A DNA stretch of 27,887 nt, from contig URAG01000030.1 in NCBI GenBank assembly GCA_900545755.1, positions 1 through 27,887 on the forward strand, written 5' to 3'. Each line of letters begins with the position of its first letter. The stretch's first letter is position 1. The notes beneath the pieces are model-generated. The model was not told the DNA's origin. It searched no databases and saw only the letters and a list, made by a program, of their open reading frames with translations. Both the position numbers and the translations under genes were made by a program. The DNA comes from an uncultured Cloacibacillus sp. GTDB lineage: Bacteria; Synergistota; Synergistia; Synergistales; Synergistaceae. Shown one piece after another: positions 6,811-14,397 of this stretch.

Positions 6811-8154
6811 ATGGTAAAGGATCTTACGGCGGGAAGTCCGGCGCGGACGATCTTCGCATTTACGCTGCCTATCATCGGCGGCAATCTGTTTCAGCTTTTT
6901 TACACGCTCGCGGATACGGTCATCGTCGGGCGCACGATGGGCGCTGAGGCGCTCGCGGCGGTCGGCTCGACGGGGACCTTCATCTATTTCATACTCTGTT
7001 TCGTGCAGGGGCTGACCGGCGGCTTCGGTATCTGCATAGGGCAGCGCTTCGGCGCGCACAGCGAGGTCGGCGTCAGGCGCGCCGTCGCGGCGTCTGTCCT
7101 GTTGTCACTCGCTTTCACGGTTGTGCTGACGCTTTTCGGATGTCTCGCGGCCCGTCCGATCATCAGATGGATGGACACGCCGCCGGAAATCTACGGAATG
7201 GCCTACGATTATATGTTCGCCGTAATGCTCGGCACCGGCGCGACGGTCGCCTACAACCTCGTTTCGAACGTGCTGCGCGCGCTCGGAGACAGCAGGACGC
7301 CGCTTTACTTCCTCATATTTTCATCCTTTTTGAACATCGTGCTCGACATTATCTTCATCGTGCCTCTCGGCATGGGCGTAGCCGGCGCGGCGTGGGCGAC
7401 GGTGCTTTCGCAGCTCGTCTCGGCGGCGCTCTGCACGTTGTACGGCGCGCTGAATTTCCGCGAGCTGCGCGTGCTCGGCAACGACTGGCACAGGTCTCCG
7501 CTGCTCTTCAAGAACCAGCTGCGGCTCGCCTTTCCGATGGGCTTTCAGATGTCGGTGATGTGCGTCGGGCTGCTCGCGATGCAGACGGCGGTCAACGGCC
7601 TCGGCGCCGAGGTGGTGGCCGGCTTCACCGCAGCCACAAAGGTAGACCAGCTTTCGGTGCTCGTCAACGGAGCTTTCGGCGTCGCCGTCGCGGGCTACGT
7701 CGCGCAGAATTACGGCGCGGGGCTCGGCGGGCGGATCAAGGCCGGCGTGCGCGCCTCTCTGGTGCAGCTTGAAATTGCAAACGTCGTCATGGGCGCGGTG
7801 ATGCTCCTGGGGCGCGCTTACGTCGTGCCGCTCTTCATCGACGGCGCGACGGCGGCGGTCGGCGCGGCGGCCTACGGCTATCTATTCGTCGTCGTTCCCT
7901 TTTATCCGCTGCTCGGCCTGCTCTGCGTCTACCGCTCCGCGCTACAGAGCATGGACGACGCGCGCACGCCGTTCGCGGCATGCGTCGCGGAGCTTGTGAT
8001 GCGGGTGACTGCGGCCTTCGTGCTCGCGCGCTTCTTCGGCTACGCCGGCATCTGCTTCGCTACGCCGCTCGCGTGGATGGGGGCGCTCGCCTTTCTTGCG
8101 CCGGTTTATCTGCGGCGAGCGCGGAAGCTCGCCGACGGGCGCGTGTTTCTCTAA
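6811..8154 (+). CDS. MATE-family multidrug/metabolite efflux transporter
   Basis: A 447-residue polytopic protein of the MATE family, cation-coupled antiporters that export drugs or metabolites. The N-terminus MVKDLTAGSPARTIFAFTLP is typical, with IIGGNLFQLFYTLADTVIVG in helix one. The pattern of about twelve helices in two homologous halves is complete: the second half opens near QLRLAFPMGFQMSVMCVGLL, and the length is normal. The start is the ATG at 6811 because GGAGG lies 9 bp upstream; the extra 27 residues of the longer open frame are not family-like. It has its own promoter and a strong terminator, so it is not part of the cobalamin operon that follows. The substrate is unknown. Confidence 0.93.
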   Translation: MVKDLTAGSPARTIFAFTLPIIGGNLFQLFYTLADTVIVGRTMGAEALAAVGSTGTFIYFILCFVQGLTGGFGICIGQRFGAHSEVGVRRAVAASVLLSLAFTVVLTLFGCLAARPIIRWMDTPPEIYGMAYDYMFAVMLGTGATVAYNLVSNVLRALGDSRTPLYFLIFSSFLNIVLDIIFIVPLGMGVAGAAWATVLSQLVSAALCTLYGALNFRELRVLGNDWHRSPLLFKNQLRLAFPMGFQMSVMCVGLLAMQTAVNGLGAEVVAGFTAATKVDQLSVLVNGAFGVAVAGYVAQNYGAGLGGRIKAGVRASLVQLEIANVVMGAVMLLGRAYVVPLFIDGATAAVGAAAYGYLFVVVPFYPLLGLLCVYRSALQSMDDARTPFAACVAELVMRVTAAFVLARFFGYAGICFATPLAWMGALAFLAPVYLRRARKLADGRVFL

Positions 8155-8188
8155 AGCGATCGCCGTTTTGCAGATTTTTTGCAGGCGC

Positions 8189-8234
8189 AAAAGCGCGCGG
8201 GCGCGGCGCACACGCCGCTTCGCGCGCTTTTTTT
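8189..8234 (+). terminator. Intrinsic terminator of the MATE gene
   Basis: AAAAGCGCGCG (8189-8199) pairs perfectly with CGCGCGCTTTT (8221-8231), an inner GCGGCG/CGCCGC stem (8203-8208 with 8213-8218) extends it, and seven T follow the last C. It insulates the MATE transcript from the operon promoter just downstream. Confidence 0.9.
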
Positions 8235-8281
8235 ATTTACATGCCGAGCCTGCCTGTCTTCTATTTTTTACGGCGCTGTAA

Positions 8282-8287
8282 TATAAT
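8282..8287 (+). promoter_or_regulatory. Consensus -10 box of the cobalamin operon promoter
   Basis: A perfect TATAAT at 8282-8287 lies about 20 bp upstream of the riboswitch aptamer, so transcription would begin near 8294. The -35 region is poor (TTCTAT at 17-bp spacing). Confidence 0.5.
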
Positions 8288-8299
8288 CCAAGAACAGTC

Positions 8300-8446
8300 G
8301 AATATCAGCTTTCGGCGCAAGGGAATCCGGTTTGATGCCGGAGCAGTCCCGCTACTGTAGCCCGGACGAAGCCGCGAGATGCCACTGACAATGTCGGGAA
8401 GGCGCGACGGAGGACGAAGGGGAGCCAGGAAACCTGACGCCGGAGG
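8300..8446 (+). ncRNA. Cobalamin riboswitch aptamer
   Basis: Conserved signatures of the cobalamin (AdoCbl-type) riboswitch appear in order: GCAAGGGAATCCGG then TGCCGGAGCAGTCCCGC and TACTGTAGCC (8317-8362), GCCACTGACAATGTCGGGAAGGCG (8381-8404, quoted only as a marker block), and the B12-box-like GAGCCAGGAAACCTGACG (8422-8439). TCGGCG (8312-8317) pairs with CGCCGG (8438-8443) to close the core. Ligand binding is expected to repress the downstream genes. All downstream genes make, import or modify tetrapyrroles and corrinoids, which fits. Confidence 0.93.
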
Positions 8447-8480
8447 GGGAAGGGGGAAAGTTTGCGCGGACGAACGCCTT

Positions 8481-8515
8481 TGCAGCTTAATAGAAGATTT
8501 GGCCTGAGAGCTGTA
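8481..8515 (+). promoter_or_regulatory. Linker hairpin in the riboswitch expression platform
   Basis: TGCAGCT (8481-8487) can pair with AGCTGTA (8509-8515) to form a 7-bp stem with a 21-nt loop, between the aptamer and the terminator. It may be part of a switch between antitermination and termination, but I cannot fold the whole leader by eye. Confidence 0.35.
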
Positions 8516-8524
8516 AAAGGTGAG

Positions 8525-8558
8525 AGACGCGGCGGACGAATACGCCGGGTCTTTTTTT
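8525..8558 (+). terminator. Intrinsic terminator in the riboswitch leader
   Basis: AGACGCGGCG (8525-8534) pairs with CGCCGGGTCT (8543-8552) with one mismatch and an 8-nt loop, and a run of seven T follows (8552-8558). It precedes the first gene by 64 bp, so it acts as a transcription attenuator rather than the end of a gene. Confidence 0.85.
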
Positions 8559-8621
8559 ATTGGTCGGGCCGATTTTTGACCGAGGCGCCGCGAGGACGGC
8601 GCGGAAAGGAAGAACCACGCA

Positions 8622-9512
8622 ATGAAAATGTTTGCATTGACTATGATGTTGTTAATCTCCGTAATGATAGCGGGCACGGCTCTCGCTTCCGAGGCAAAAC
8701 CTAAAGAAGACAAGCGGGGCATACTTATAGCCTCGTTCGGCACTTCGATGCCGGAGGCGAAGAAGGCGATAGACAATCTTGTGAATGCGGCGAAGGCCGC
8801 GTTTCCCGATACAGAGGTGCGCGTCGCCTATACGTCGAACATCATCCGCAGAAAGCTCGCGCGCGAGCAGAACATCGTAATACCGACGCCAGCCGAGGCG
8901 CTCGCGCAGATGAACGACGAGGGCTTCACGCACGTCTGCGTCATGCCGATGCACATAATCCCGGGCGAAGAATACGACGACATAGCGAGTCTGGTCGGCA
9001 GCTATGCACAGATACGCGGCAAGTACGGTTTCAAGGAGCTGAAGCTTGGGCAGCCCTACCTCGCGTCGGTGAAAGACTGCGACACTATGGCGCAGATCCT
9101 CGTCAAACGTTTTGAAAAGGAGCTCGCGCAGAATGGAACTGCGATAGTGCTCATGGGGCACGGCACGCCTGAGCACATAGCGAACGCGCTCTACGCGCAG
9201 CTCCAGCTTTCGCTCGACGCGGCGGCTCCCGGGCGCTTTTTCCTCGGCACCGTCGAGGCCGCGCCGACTATCGACAACGTAATCGCCGGGCTCAAGCAGG
9301 CAAAGCCGAAGGCGCTCGTGCTTTCGCCCTTTATGATAGTCGCCGGCGACCACGCAAACAACGACCTTGCGGGCGCGGACGACGACGAATCGTGGATAAA
9401 CGTGCTCAAAGCTGCTGGCTTTAAGAACATCTCGACGAAGCTCGTCGGCCTCGGCGAAGACCCTAACATGGCTGAGCTTTTCGTCGCGAAGATAAAGGAC
9501 ATGATGAAATAA
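8622..9512 (+). CDS. cbiK: CbiK-type sirohydrochlorin cobaltochelatase with an export signal
   Basis: Inserts Co2+ into sirohydrochlorin, the step that commits the anaerobic pathway to cobalamin. After the leader, the CbiK family is clear: GILIASFGTSMPEA (33-46), VMPMHIIPGEEYDD (107-120), MGHGTPEHIAN (178-188) with the metal-site His180, and AGDHANNDLAG (241-251) with His244. The first 25 residues are a Sec signal: MKMF, a hydrophobic core, and ALAS as a cleavage site. The mature length of about 270 residues is normal. AAGGA stands 11 bp upstream of the ATG. No second, leaderless chelatase is present in the operon. Periplasmic CbiK forms are known from Desulfovibrio. Whether the protein also acts in the cytoplasm, where sirohydrochlorin is made, is open. 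Confidence 0.95.
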   Translation: MKMFALTMMLLISVMIAGTALASEAKPKEDKRGILIASFGTSMPEAKKAIDNLVNAAKAAFPDTEVRVAYTSNIIRRKLAREQNIVIPTPAEALAQMNDEGFTHVCVMPMHIIPGEEYDDIASLVGSYAQIRGKYGFKELKLGQPYLASVKDCDTMAQILVKRFEKELAQNGTAIVLMGHGTPEHIANALYAQLQLSLDAAAPGRFFLGTVEAAPTIDNVIAGLKQAKPKALVLSPFMIVAGDHANNDLAGADDDESWINVLKAAGFKNISTKLVGLGEDPNMAELFVAKIKDMMK

Positions 9513-9514
9513 AT

Positions 9515-10537
9515 ATGGAAGGCTCCGCGCGCGATCTGCAAAATTACCGTAAAGAGACGGCGGCGAAACGGACGAAGCTCGCGCTCGTCATGCTTTCGCT
9601 GCTCGCGCTCACCGCGGTGTGGCGCATAACGCAGGGCGAGTGGGCGATACCGCTCGCGCGCGTCGCGGAGCTCATCTCTCCGTTCCTCTCGGGCGAAGCT
9701 CTCGCCTCGCCCGAGGCCCTCGTCGTCCGTTCAGTGCGGCTGCCGAGGTTCCTCGCAGCAGCCGGAACGGGCGGCCTGCTCGCGGTCTCGGGCGTCGTGC
9801 TTCAGGGCCTGCTGGCAAACCCGCTCGCCGAGCCCTACACTCTCGGCATCGCGTCGGGCGCGGCCTTCGGCGGCGCGCTAGGATTTTTCTTCGGCTCTTT
9901 CGCAGTCACGCCCGCGGCCTTCGCGGGCGCGCTCTTCGCGCTCTGGCTCGTCGGCGTCATCGCATGGCGCAGCGGGGGCGGCGGGGCCTACATCGTGCTC
10001 GCCGGAATCATTACTAACGCCGTGCTCTCGGCCGGCGTGACCTTCCTAAAGGCGATCGCCGACGACAAGCTAGGCGCGATTGTGCTCTGGCTCATGGGCA
10101 GCCTCTCCGGCGCTTCGCCGGCGTCGGCGCTCATGGCGTGGGCGGGCGCTGCGTTAGTGTTCGTCCCGGCCTTCGTATATGGACGACAGCTCGACGCCGT
10201 CTCGCTCGGAGAAGGGCGCGGAGAACTGCTCGGAGTCGATGAGCGGAAACTGCGCCGCACGCTTTTGTTCTTCGCTTCGATTGCGACCGCGCTCGCGGTC
10301 AGCTGCTTCGGAATCATCGGCTTCGTCGGCCTCGTCGTGCCGCATCTGCTGCGCACGCTCATCGGGCCGGCGAGCCGTCCCCTGCTCGTATTCAGCTTCC
10401 TCGGCGGCGCTCTGTTGCTCTCCGCTGCGGACGGCCTCGCGCAAAGGATGGGCGAGCTGCCGGTCGGCGTGATAACGGCGCTTATCGGCGGGCCGTTCTT
10501 CTGCTGGATACTAGCTGGAAGGAGACGCGCGGCGTGA
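9515..10537 (+). CDS. btuC: BtuC/FecCD-family ABC importer permease
   Basis: A 340-residue inner-membrane permease with about ten helices, of the family that imports cobalamin, heme or ferric siderophores. Family hallmarks: RLPRFLAAAGTGGLLAVSG with VVLQGLLANPLAEPYTLGI (75-112), and the ATPase-contact segment GIIGFVGLVVPHLLR (266-280). It starts 2 bp after the cbiK stop and ends inside the start of the ATPase gene (GTGA overlap), so the three transporter genes form a coupled set. Under a cobalamin riboswitch the most likely cargo is cobalamin or another corrinoid. Sequence alone does not exclude cobalt-tetrapyrrole or heme, and the neighbouring exported CbiK makes that worth testing. The symbol rests on context. 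Confidence 0.85.
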   Translation: MEGSARDLQNYRKETAAKRTKLALVMLSLLALTAVWRITQGEWAIPLARVAELISPFLSGEALASPEALVVRSVRLPRFLAAAGTGGLLAVSGVVLQGLLANPLAEPYTLGIASGAAFGGALGFFFGSFAVTPAAFAGALFALWLVGVIAWRSGGGGAYIVLAGIITNAVLSAGVTFLKAIADDKLGAIVLWLMGSLSGASPASALMAWAGAALVFVPAFVYGRQLDAVSLGEGRGELLGVDERKLRRTLLFFASIATALAVSCFGIIGFVGLVVPHLLRTLIGPASRPLLVFSFLGGALLLSAADGLAQRMGELPVGVITALIGGPFFCWILAGRRRAA

Positions 10538-11316
10538 GCGGCGCTTTCGTCCTCGATTCCGTCTCCTGCGGCTACGGCGGCAAGGACATACTGAGCGGAT
10601 TTTCCGCGAGCGTCGAACGCGGCGCTCTGACTGCGCTCATAGGGCCGAACGGAAGCGGCAAGAGCACGCTGCTGAAACTTCTCGGCGGAATCGTCGGCTA
10701 CCGCGGCAGCGCGGAGCTTGAAGGGCGCGAACTGCGCGCTATGTCGCGTGCGGAATTCGGGCGCGCCGTCGGCTTTGTGCCGCAGCAGACGAAAATCTCG
10801 TCGCCTTTCACGGTCTACGAAGTAATCGCTATGGGCCGCCTGCCCTACTGCGGTCTCTTCTCAAAGTTGAACGCGGAGGACGACGCGGCCGTTCTCGACG
10901 CTGCGGAGAGCGCTGGCGTTTCGCATCTGCTTTTCCGCCGCGCGTCGGAGCTTTCGGGCGGCGAGCAGCAGCGCGTGTACATCGCCGTCGCGCTCGCGCA
11001 GAACCCCGATATATTCCTGCTCGACGAGCCGACCTCGGCGCTCGACCCCAACCAGTCGGTACGGATCTTCTCGATTCTACGCGAGCTGGCCTCCCGCGGC
11101 AAAACCGTAGTCGTCGCGGCGCACGACCTGAACGCAGCGATACCCTTCTCCGACAGCTACATCGCGCTGCGCGGCGGCGCGCTCGCCTCGCAGGGCGCGG
11201 CATCGGAGCTTGATGAAAAAGTGCTCGGCCCGCTATACGGCATAGAGTTCAAAAAATACACTTCGGAGGAAGGAGGACGCGCATGGCACCCTGCCGCACA
11301 AAGTTTCTCATTTTAG
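10534..11316 (+). CDS. btuD: BtuD/FecE-family ABC importer ATPase
   Basis: A 260-residue ATPase that powers the BtuC-like permease. Walker A is GPNGSGKST (37-45), the Q-loop lies in FVPQQTK (81-87), the signature is LSGGEQQR (140-147), Walker B is FLLDEP (161-166), and the switch His is H197 in AAHD. The GTG start at 10534 overlaps the permease stop (GTGA), with GGAAGGAG 9 bp upstream. Its 3' end overlaps the binding-protein gene by 34 bp. All catalytic elements are intact. Confidence 0.92.
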   Translation: MSGAFVLDSVSCGYGGKDILSGFSASVERGALTALIGPNGSGKSTLLKLLGGIVGYRGSAELEGRELRAMSRAEFGRAVGFVPQQTKISSPFTVYEVIAMGRLPYCGLFSKLNAEDDAAVLDAAESAGVSHLLFRRASELSGGEQQRVYIAVALAQNPDIFLLDEPTSALDPNQSVRIFSILRELASRGKTVVVAAHDLNAAIPFSDSYIALRGGALASQGAASELDEKVLGPLYGIEFKKYTSEEGGRAWHPAAQSFSF

Positions 11317-12149
11317 TCTCCGTCCTCATATTTGCGGCGCTCGCCGCAGTTCCCGCGCGCGCGGGGAATTACGCGCGCATAGTCTCGCTCTACCCCGGCC
11401 ACACGGACAACGTCATGGCGCTCGGCGCGGGCGCGAAGCTCGTAGGCATATCGGAGAACGACAACGACGGCCTGCTGCCGGGAGTTCCGCGCTTTTCCAT
11501 GAAAGCGGGGCCGGAAGCTCTGCTTGCGCTGCGCCCAGACCTCGTGCTGACGCGCACGCTCGCGGACAGCCAGAACCCGGAACTGCGGAAAATTCTCGAA
11601 CGCGCCGGCGTGCGCGTCGAGGTCATAGCCCCGCCGAAGTGGGACGGATTCGAGCAATATCTGCGTAAGATAGCGGAACTCGTTGGAACTCCGCCGGACG
11701 ACGCCGTCGCGGAGCTCGCGAAGATACGCGCGGGAATCCGCGTCGAAGCGGAAAAACGCTCGCGCGGGCGCAGGCCGCTCGTCTTCGTCGAAGCTACGTC
11801 CCGCGAACTCCACACCTGCTCGCCCGACTCGTGGGCCGCACACCTGGTGGAACTCGCTGGCGGCGTCAACGCGGCAGCGCAAGCGAAGCCGCTGAGAAGC
11901 GGCAGCTCGATCGCGCCGTGGGGCCTCGAGCGCGTGCTGAAAACTATAAATTCCGGTCTCGACGTCTACCTTGTGCAGCAGGGGCCGATGAACGCGTCTG
12001 ACGAAACGTCGCTGCGCGCGAGGCCGTGGAGTAGCGCGCTCACCAGAGTCCGAACCGCCGTCGTGCCGGAGTACCTTCTGAGTCGTCCGTCACTGTCGGG
12101 ACTTAAAGAGGGCGGCGCTATGCTGATAAAAATATTTTACGGAGAGTGA
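11283..12149 (+). CDS. btuF: BtuF-like periplasmic corrinoid-binding protein
   Basis: A 288-residue class III substrate-binding protein with a Sec signal (MAPCRTKF, a hydrophobic core, PARAG by residue 28). The mature part opens with ARIVSLYPGHTDNVMALGAG, continues with PRFSMKAGPEALLALRPDLV, and has the long linking helix after the first lobe, as in BtuF/FecB-type proteins. The ATG at 11283 follows GGAGGAAGGAGG and overlaps the ATPase gene by 34 bp. There is no lipobox: the only N-terminal Cys, C4, lies before the hydrophobic core. So the protein is probably soluble. The ligand is inferred from the riboswitch and neighbours to be a corrinoid. Confidence 0.85.
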   Translation: MAPCRTKFLILVSVLIFAALAAVPARAGNYARIVSLYPGHTDNVMALGAGAKLVGISENDNDGLLPGVPRFSMKAGPEALLALRPDLVLTRTLADSQNPELRKILERAGVRVEVIAPPKWDGFEQYLRKIAELVGTPPDDAVAELAKIRAGIRVEAEKRSRGRRPLVFVEATSRELHTCSPDSWAAHLVELAGGVNAAAQAKPLRSGSSIAPWGLERVLKTINSGLDVYLVQQGPMNASDETSLRARPWSSALTRVRTAVVPEYLLSRPSLSGLKEGGAMLIKIFYGE

Positions 12150-12153
12150 CCCT

Positions 12154-12843
12154 ATGAAACTTACTGTTGTCGGTATCGGCCCAGGAGCGCCGGACCTTTT
12201 GACGCTGAGAGCCTTGAACGTGCTGAAGACTGCGGACCTCGTCATGGTGCCGCGCGCGAAGGACGGCAAAGCCGGAGTTGCTGAAATGGCCGTGCTTGAA
12301 AACCTCGCGGGGCTGAAGACTCTGCCGCTGCTCTTTCCTATGACCAGCGACGTCGAAAAACGCGACGCAAAGCTGCTCGAACAGCTCGAAGAAAGCCGCG
12401 CGCTCTGGGGAAGCGCCGAGAACGTGGCGCTTCCCGTAATAGGGGACTCCGCACTTTATGCTACGGGCTCGTACCTTTACGACGTCTGGCGCAAAATCGC
12501 GCCGGGACTCGAGCTCGCGCTCGTACCGGGAATTTCCGCGCACCAGCTGGCGGCGTCGCGCGCCGGCAAGTTCATCGCGATGGCGGAGGACGTGCTGTCG
12601 ATAATCCCCTGTACCGGCGAACGCGAAAAAATCAAACGCGCGCTCGCGGCGGCGGATTCGGCCGCGCTCTACAAGCCGAGCGCGCTCGGTGAATCGCTGC
12701 GCGAGACGGTAGAAAGCTGCGGCCCGTGGCGGCAGATGATCCGCGTCGACCACGCGGGGCTCGCTGATGAAAAGATAATCGAAGGGAGCGCCGCGCTAGA
12801 CGCGGCCGGGGAATACCTCTCCGTTCTTTTGCTCTGGAGGTAG
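12154..12843 (+). CDS. cbiL: Cobalt-factor II C20-methyltransferase
   Basis: SAM-dependent methylation at C20 of cobalt-sirohydrochlorin, giving cobalt-factor III. The tetrapyrrole methylase fold is clear: VVGIGPGAPDLLTLRA (5-20), VIGDSALYATGSYLYDVW (95-112) and LVPGISAHQLAAS (123-135), the latter two in forms typical of CbiL/CobI rather than the other operon methylases. Length 229 is normal. The ATG lies 4 bp after the btuF stop with GGAGAG upstream. A membrane-protein gene follows 3 bp later. Confidence 0.92.
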   Translation: MKLTVVGIGPGAPDLLTLRALNVLKTADLVMVPRAKDGKAGVAEMAVLENLAGLKTLPLLFPMTSDVEKRDAKLLEQLEESRALWGSAENVALPVIGDSALYATGSYLYDVWRKIAPGLELALVPGISAHQLAASRAGKFIAMAEDVLSIIPCTGEREKIKRALAAADSAALYKPSALGESLRETVESCGPWRQMIRVDHAGLADEKIIEGSAALDAAGEYLSVLLLWR

Positions 12844-12846
12844 CGC

Positions 12847-13752
12847 GTGGACTGGAGCGGCCTGCTGAGGGGCGAGCTGCGGCTCACCTTCGACATACTT
12901 GCGGGACTCGCCGTTGGGATGCTCGTCCTGAGGAGCGGCCTCGCCGATAAACTTATGAAACGGCTGCTGCCGCTTCTGCGGCGTGCAGGCATCGGCCCCG
13001 TGCTCGGCATGGCGCTCACTATAAGCCTCGGCTCGGCGAAGGCCGGCGCCGCCGTCATCGCCTCAGCGCTTGGCGAAGGACGAATCGGCGAACGGCCCGC
13101 GAAATGGGGGACTCTGATGCTCTCGTTTCCGGCATACCTGCACCGCTGGCCATCGACGATGGTGATGGCTGTTTCGCTCGCAGGGCTGCCAGGCGCGATA
13201 TTCGGGCTCACGCTTCTTGCCCGGAGCGCCGCGCGTTTCGTGCTCCTCGCCGTGATACTCAGGCGCGGAGAGGGCGAGAGCGGCGAACTGACGGAAGAGG
13301 CGGCCGGCTCGGCGCGCAAGGTGAGGTTCGGGAAGCGGATGCTCAAGACGCTGCCGATAGCCTGGTTCTTCTACGGCGTCGCCTACGCACTCGTGCCGTG
13401 GGCCGAGGAGGCGCTTCGCGGATGGCTGCTCGGTGGCACGACGTTCCTGCCGCTCGCCGGGCTCACTGTGGCGGCGGCATCGATCGCCCACGTTTCGGCC
13501 GCGCTCGCGCTCGCGGGCGGAAGCCTCGCGGCTCGCGCCCTTACGGTCGCGCAGGCCGTGTTCGCGCTGCTCTTCCGCAACATCCTCGGCATCGTGACGC
13601 GGCTATTCCGGGCGAACGCCGGATATTATTTCGGACTTTTCTCCAAAGAGACGGCGAAGGAGCTGCTCTTCTGGAATTTTGCGACGACGGCGTTCTTCGC
13701 GCTGATAACGCTAGCCGCCGCAGCCGTTCCGCTGATTGCGGAAGCTATGTAG
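12847..13752 (+). CDS. Polytopic membrane protein, nucleoside-recognition (Gate)-like, in the cobalamin operon
   Basis: A 301-residue membrane protein with about eight helices, started by GTG 6 bp after a GGAGG and 3 bp after the cbiL stop. The first half carries ISLGSAKAGAAVIASALGEG, then WGTLMLSFPAYLHRWPSTMV, and the second half IAHVSAALALAGGS with RNILGIVTRLFRANAGYYFG. The layout resembles the nucleoside-recognition/Gate membrane domain, but I am only moderately sure of that family. It lacks features of the known cobalt importers CbiM/CbiQ, NikA-type systems or CorA, and is not a BtuC. Its place between cbiL and cbiC, fully inside the riboswitch-controlled unit, argues for a role in cobalt or corrinoid handling, for instance metal or intermediate transport. 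The function is unknown. Confidence 0.8.
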   Translation: MDWSGLLRGELRLTFDILAGLAVGMLVLRSGLADKLMKRLLPLLRRAGIGPVLGMALTISLGSAKAGAAVIASALGEGRIGERPAKWGTLMLSFPAYLHRWPSTMVMAVSLAGLPGAIFGLTLLARSAARFVLLAVILRRGEGESGELTEEAAGSARKVRFGKRMLKTLPIAWFFYGVAYALVPWAEEALRGWLLGGTTFLPLAGLTVAAASIAHVSAALALAGGSLAARALTVAQAVFALLFRNILGIVTRLFRANAGYYFGLFSKETAKELLFWNFATTAFFALITLAAAAVPLIAEAM

Positions 13753-13788
13753 ATTTTTGATTTTTAGAGAGACGAGGTGCGTATATAG

Positions 13789-14397
13789 ATGAGGCCCGAA
13801 GAGATAGAACAGGAAAGCATGAGGATAATCGGCTCGGAGATGGGGCCGTGGGAGGGCCCCGCGGAAAATCTTCCGATAGTCAAGCGAGTCGTCCACACGA
13901 CGGCGGACTTCGACTTCGTGAAGAATCTCCGCTTCTCCGACGGAGCCGTGGAACGCGCGCGCCGCGCGCTCGCCGCAGGCTGCGCCGTCGTGACGGACAC
14001 GAACATGGCGGCCGCCGGCGTCAATAAAACTTCCGCCGCGCGCTTCGGCGTCGAGGTCGTCTGCCGCATGGCGGAGAAAGAAGTCCGCGAAGCGGCGCTC
14101 GCGCGCGGCGTAACGCGCGCCGTCGTGAGCATGGAGATAGCCGCGGAAAAGACGCCGGATGCGATATTCGCGATAGGCAACGCGCCGACCGCGCTGATAC
14201 GGCTCTGCGAGCTCGTTAAGGAAGGGCGCGCGAAGCCCGCGCTCGTCATCGGCGTGCCGGTAGGCTTCGTCAACGTCGTCGAGTCGAAGGAGCTGCTGGT
14301 GCGCACCGACGTGCCGTACATCGCGGCGATGGGACGCAAGGGCGGCTCCGCGGTCGCATCGGCGATAGTGAACGCTTTACTCTATGGCATACAATAA
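13789..14397 (+). CDS. cbiC: Cobalt-precorrin-8 methylmutase
   Basis: Moves the methyl group from C11 to C12 and forms cobyrinate. The 202-residue length is typical. The catalytic His is H36 in VKRVVHTTADFDF, and the family segments VVTDTNMAAAGVNK, FAIGNAPTALIRL and VIGVPVGFVNVVESKE are intact. GAGGTG lies 9 bp before the ATG. The stop lies 14 bp inside cbiD, so the two are coupled. The 36 bp between the membrane-protein gene and cbiC hold no terminator. Confidence 0.95.
   Translation: MRPEEIEQESMRIIGSEMGPWEGPAENLPIVKRVVHTTADFDFVKNLRFSDGAVERARRALAAGCAVVTDTNMAAAGVNKTSAARFGVEVVCRMAEKEVREAALARGVTRAVVSMEIAAEKTPDAIFAIGNAPTALIRLCELVKEGRAKPALVIGVPVGFVNVVESKELLVRTDVPYIAAMGRKGGSAVASAIVNALLYGIQ

Noticed and set aside
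6487..7059. 190-codon minus-strand frame in the gap before the MATE gene
   Set aside because: It overlaps the start of the MATE gene, is Arg-rich and has no ribosome site.
8462..8704. 80-codon frame in the riboswitch leader
   Set aside because: It crosses the terminator hairpin and the cbiK start, has no ribosome site, and is Arg-rich.
12847..13752. Membrane protein as CbiM or CbiQ of a cobalt ECF importer
   Set aside because: It has no MHIPDG-type CbiM N-terminus, no CbiQ ATPase-coupling motif, and no CbiN or CbiO neighbour.
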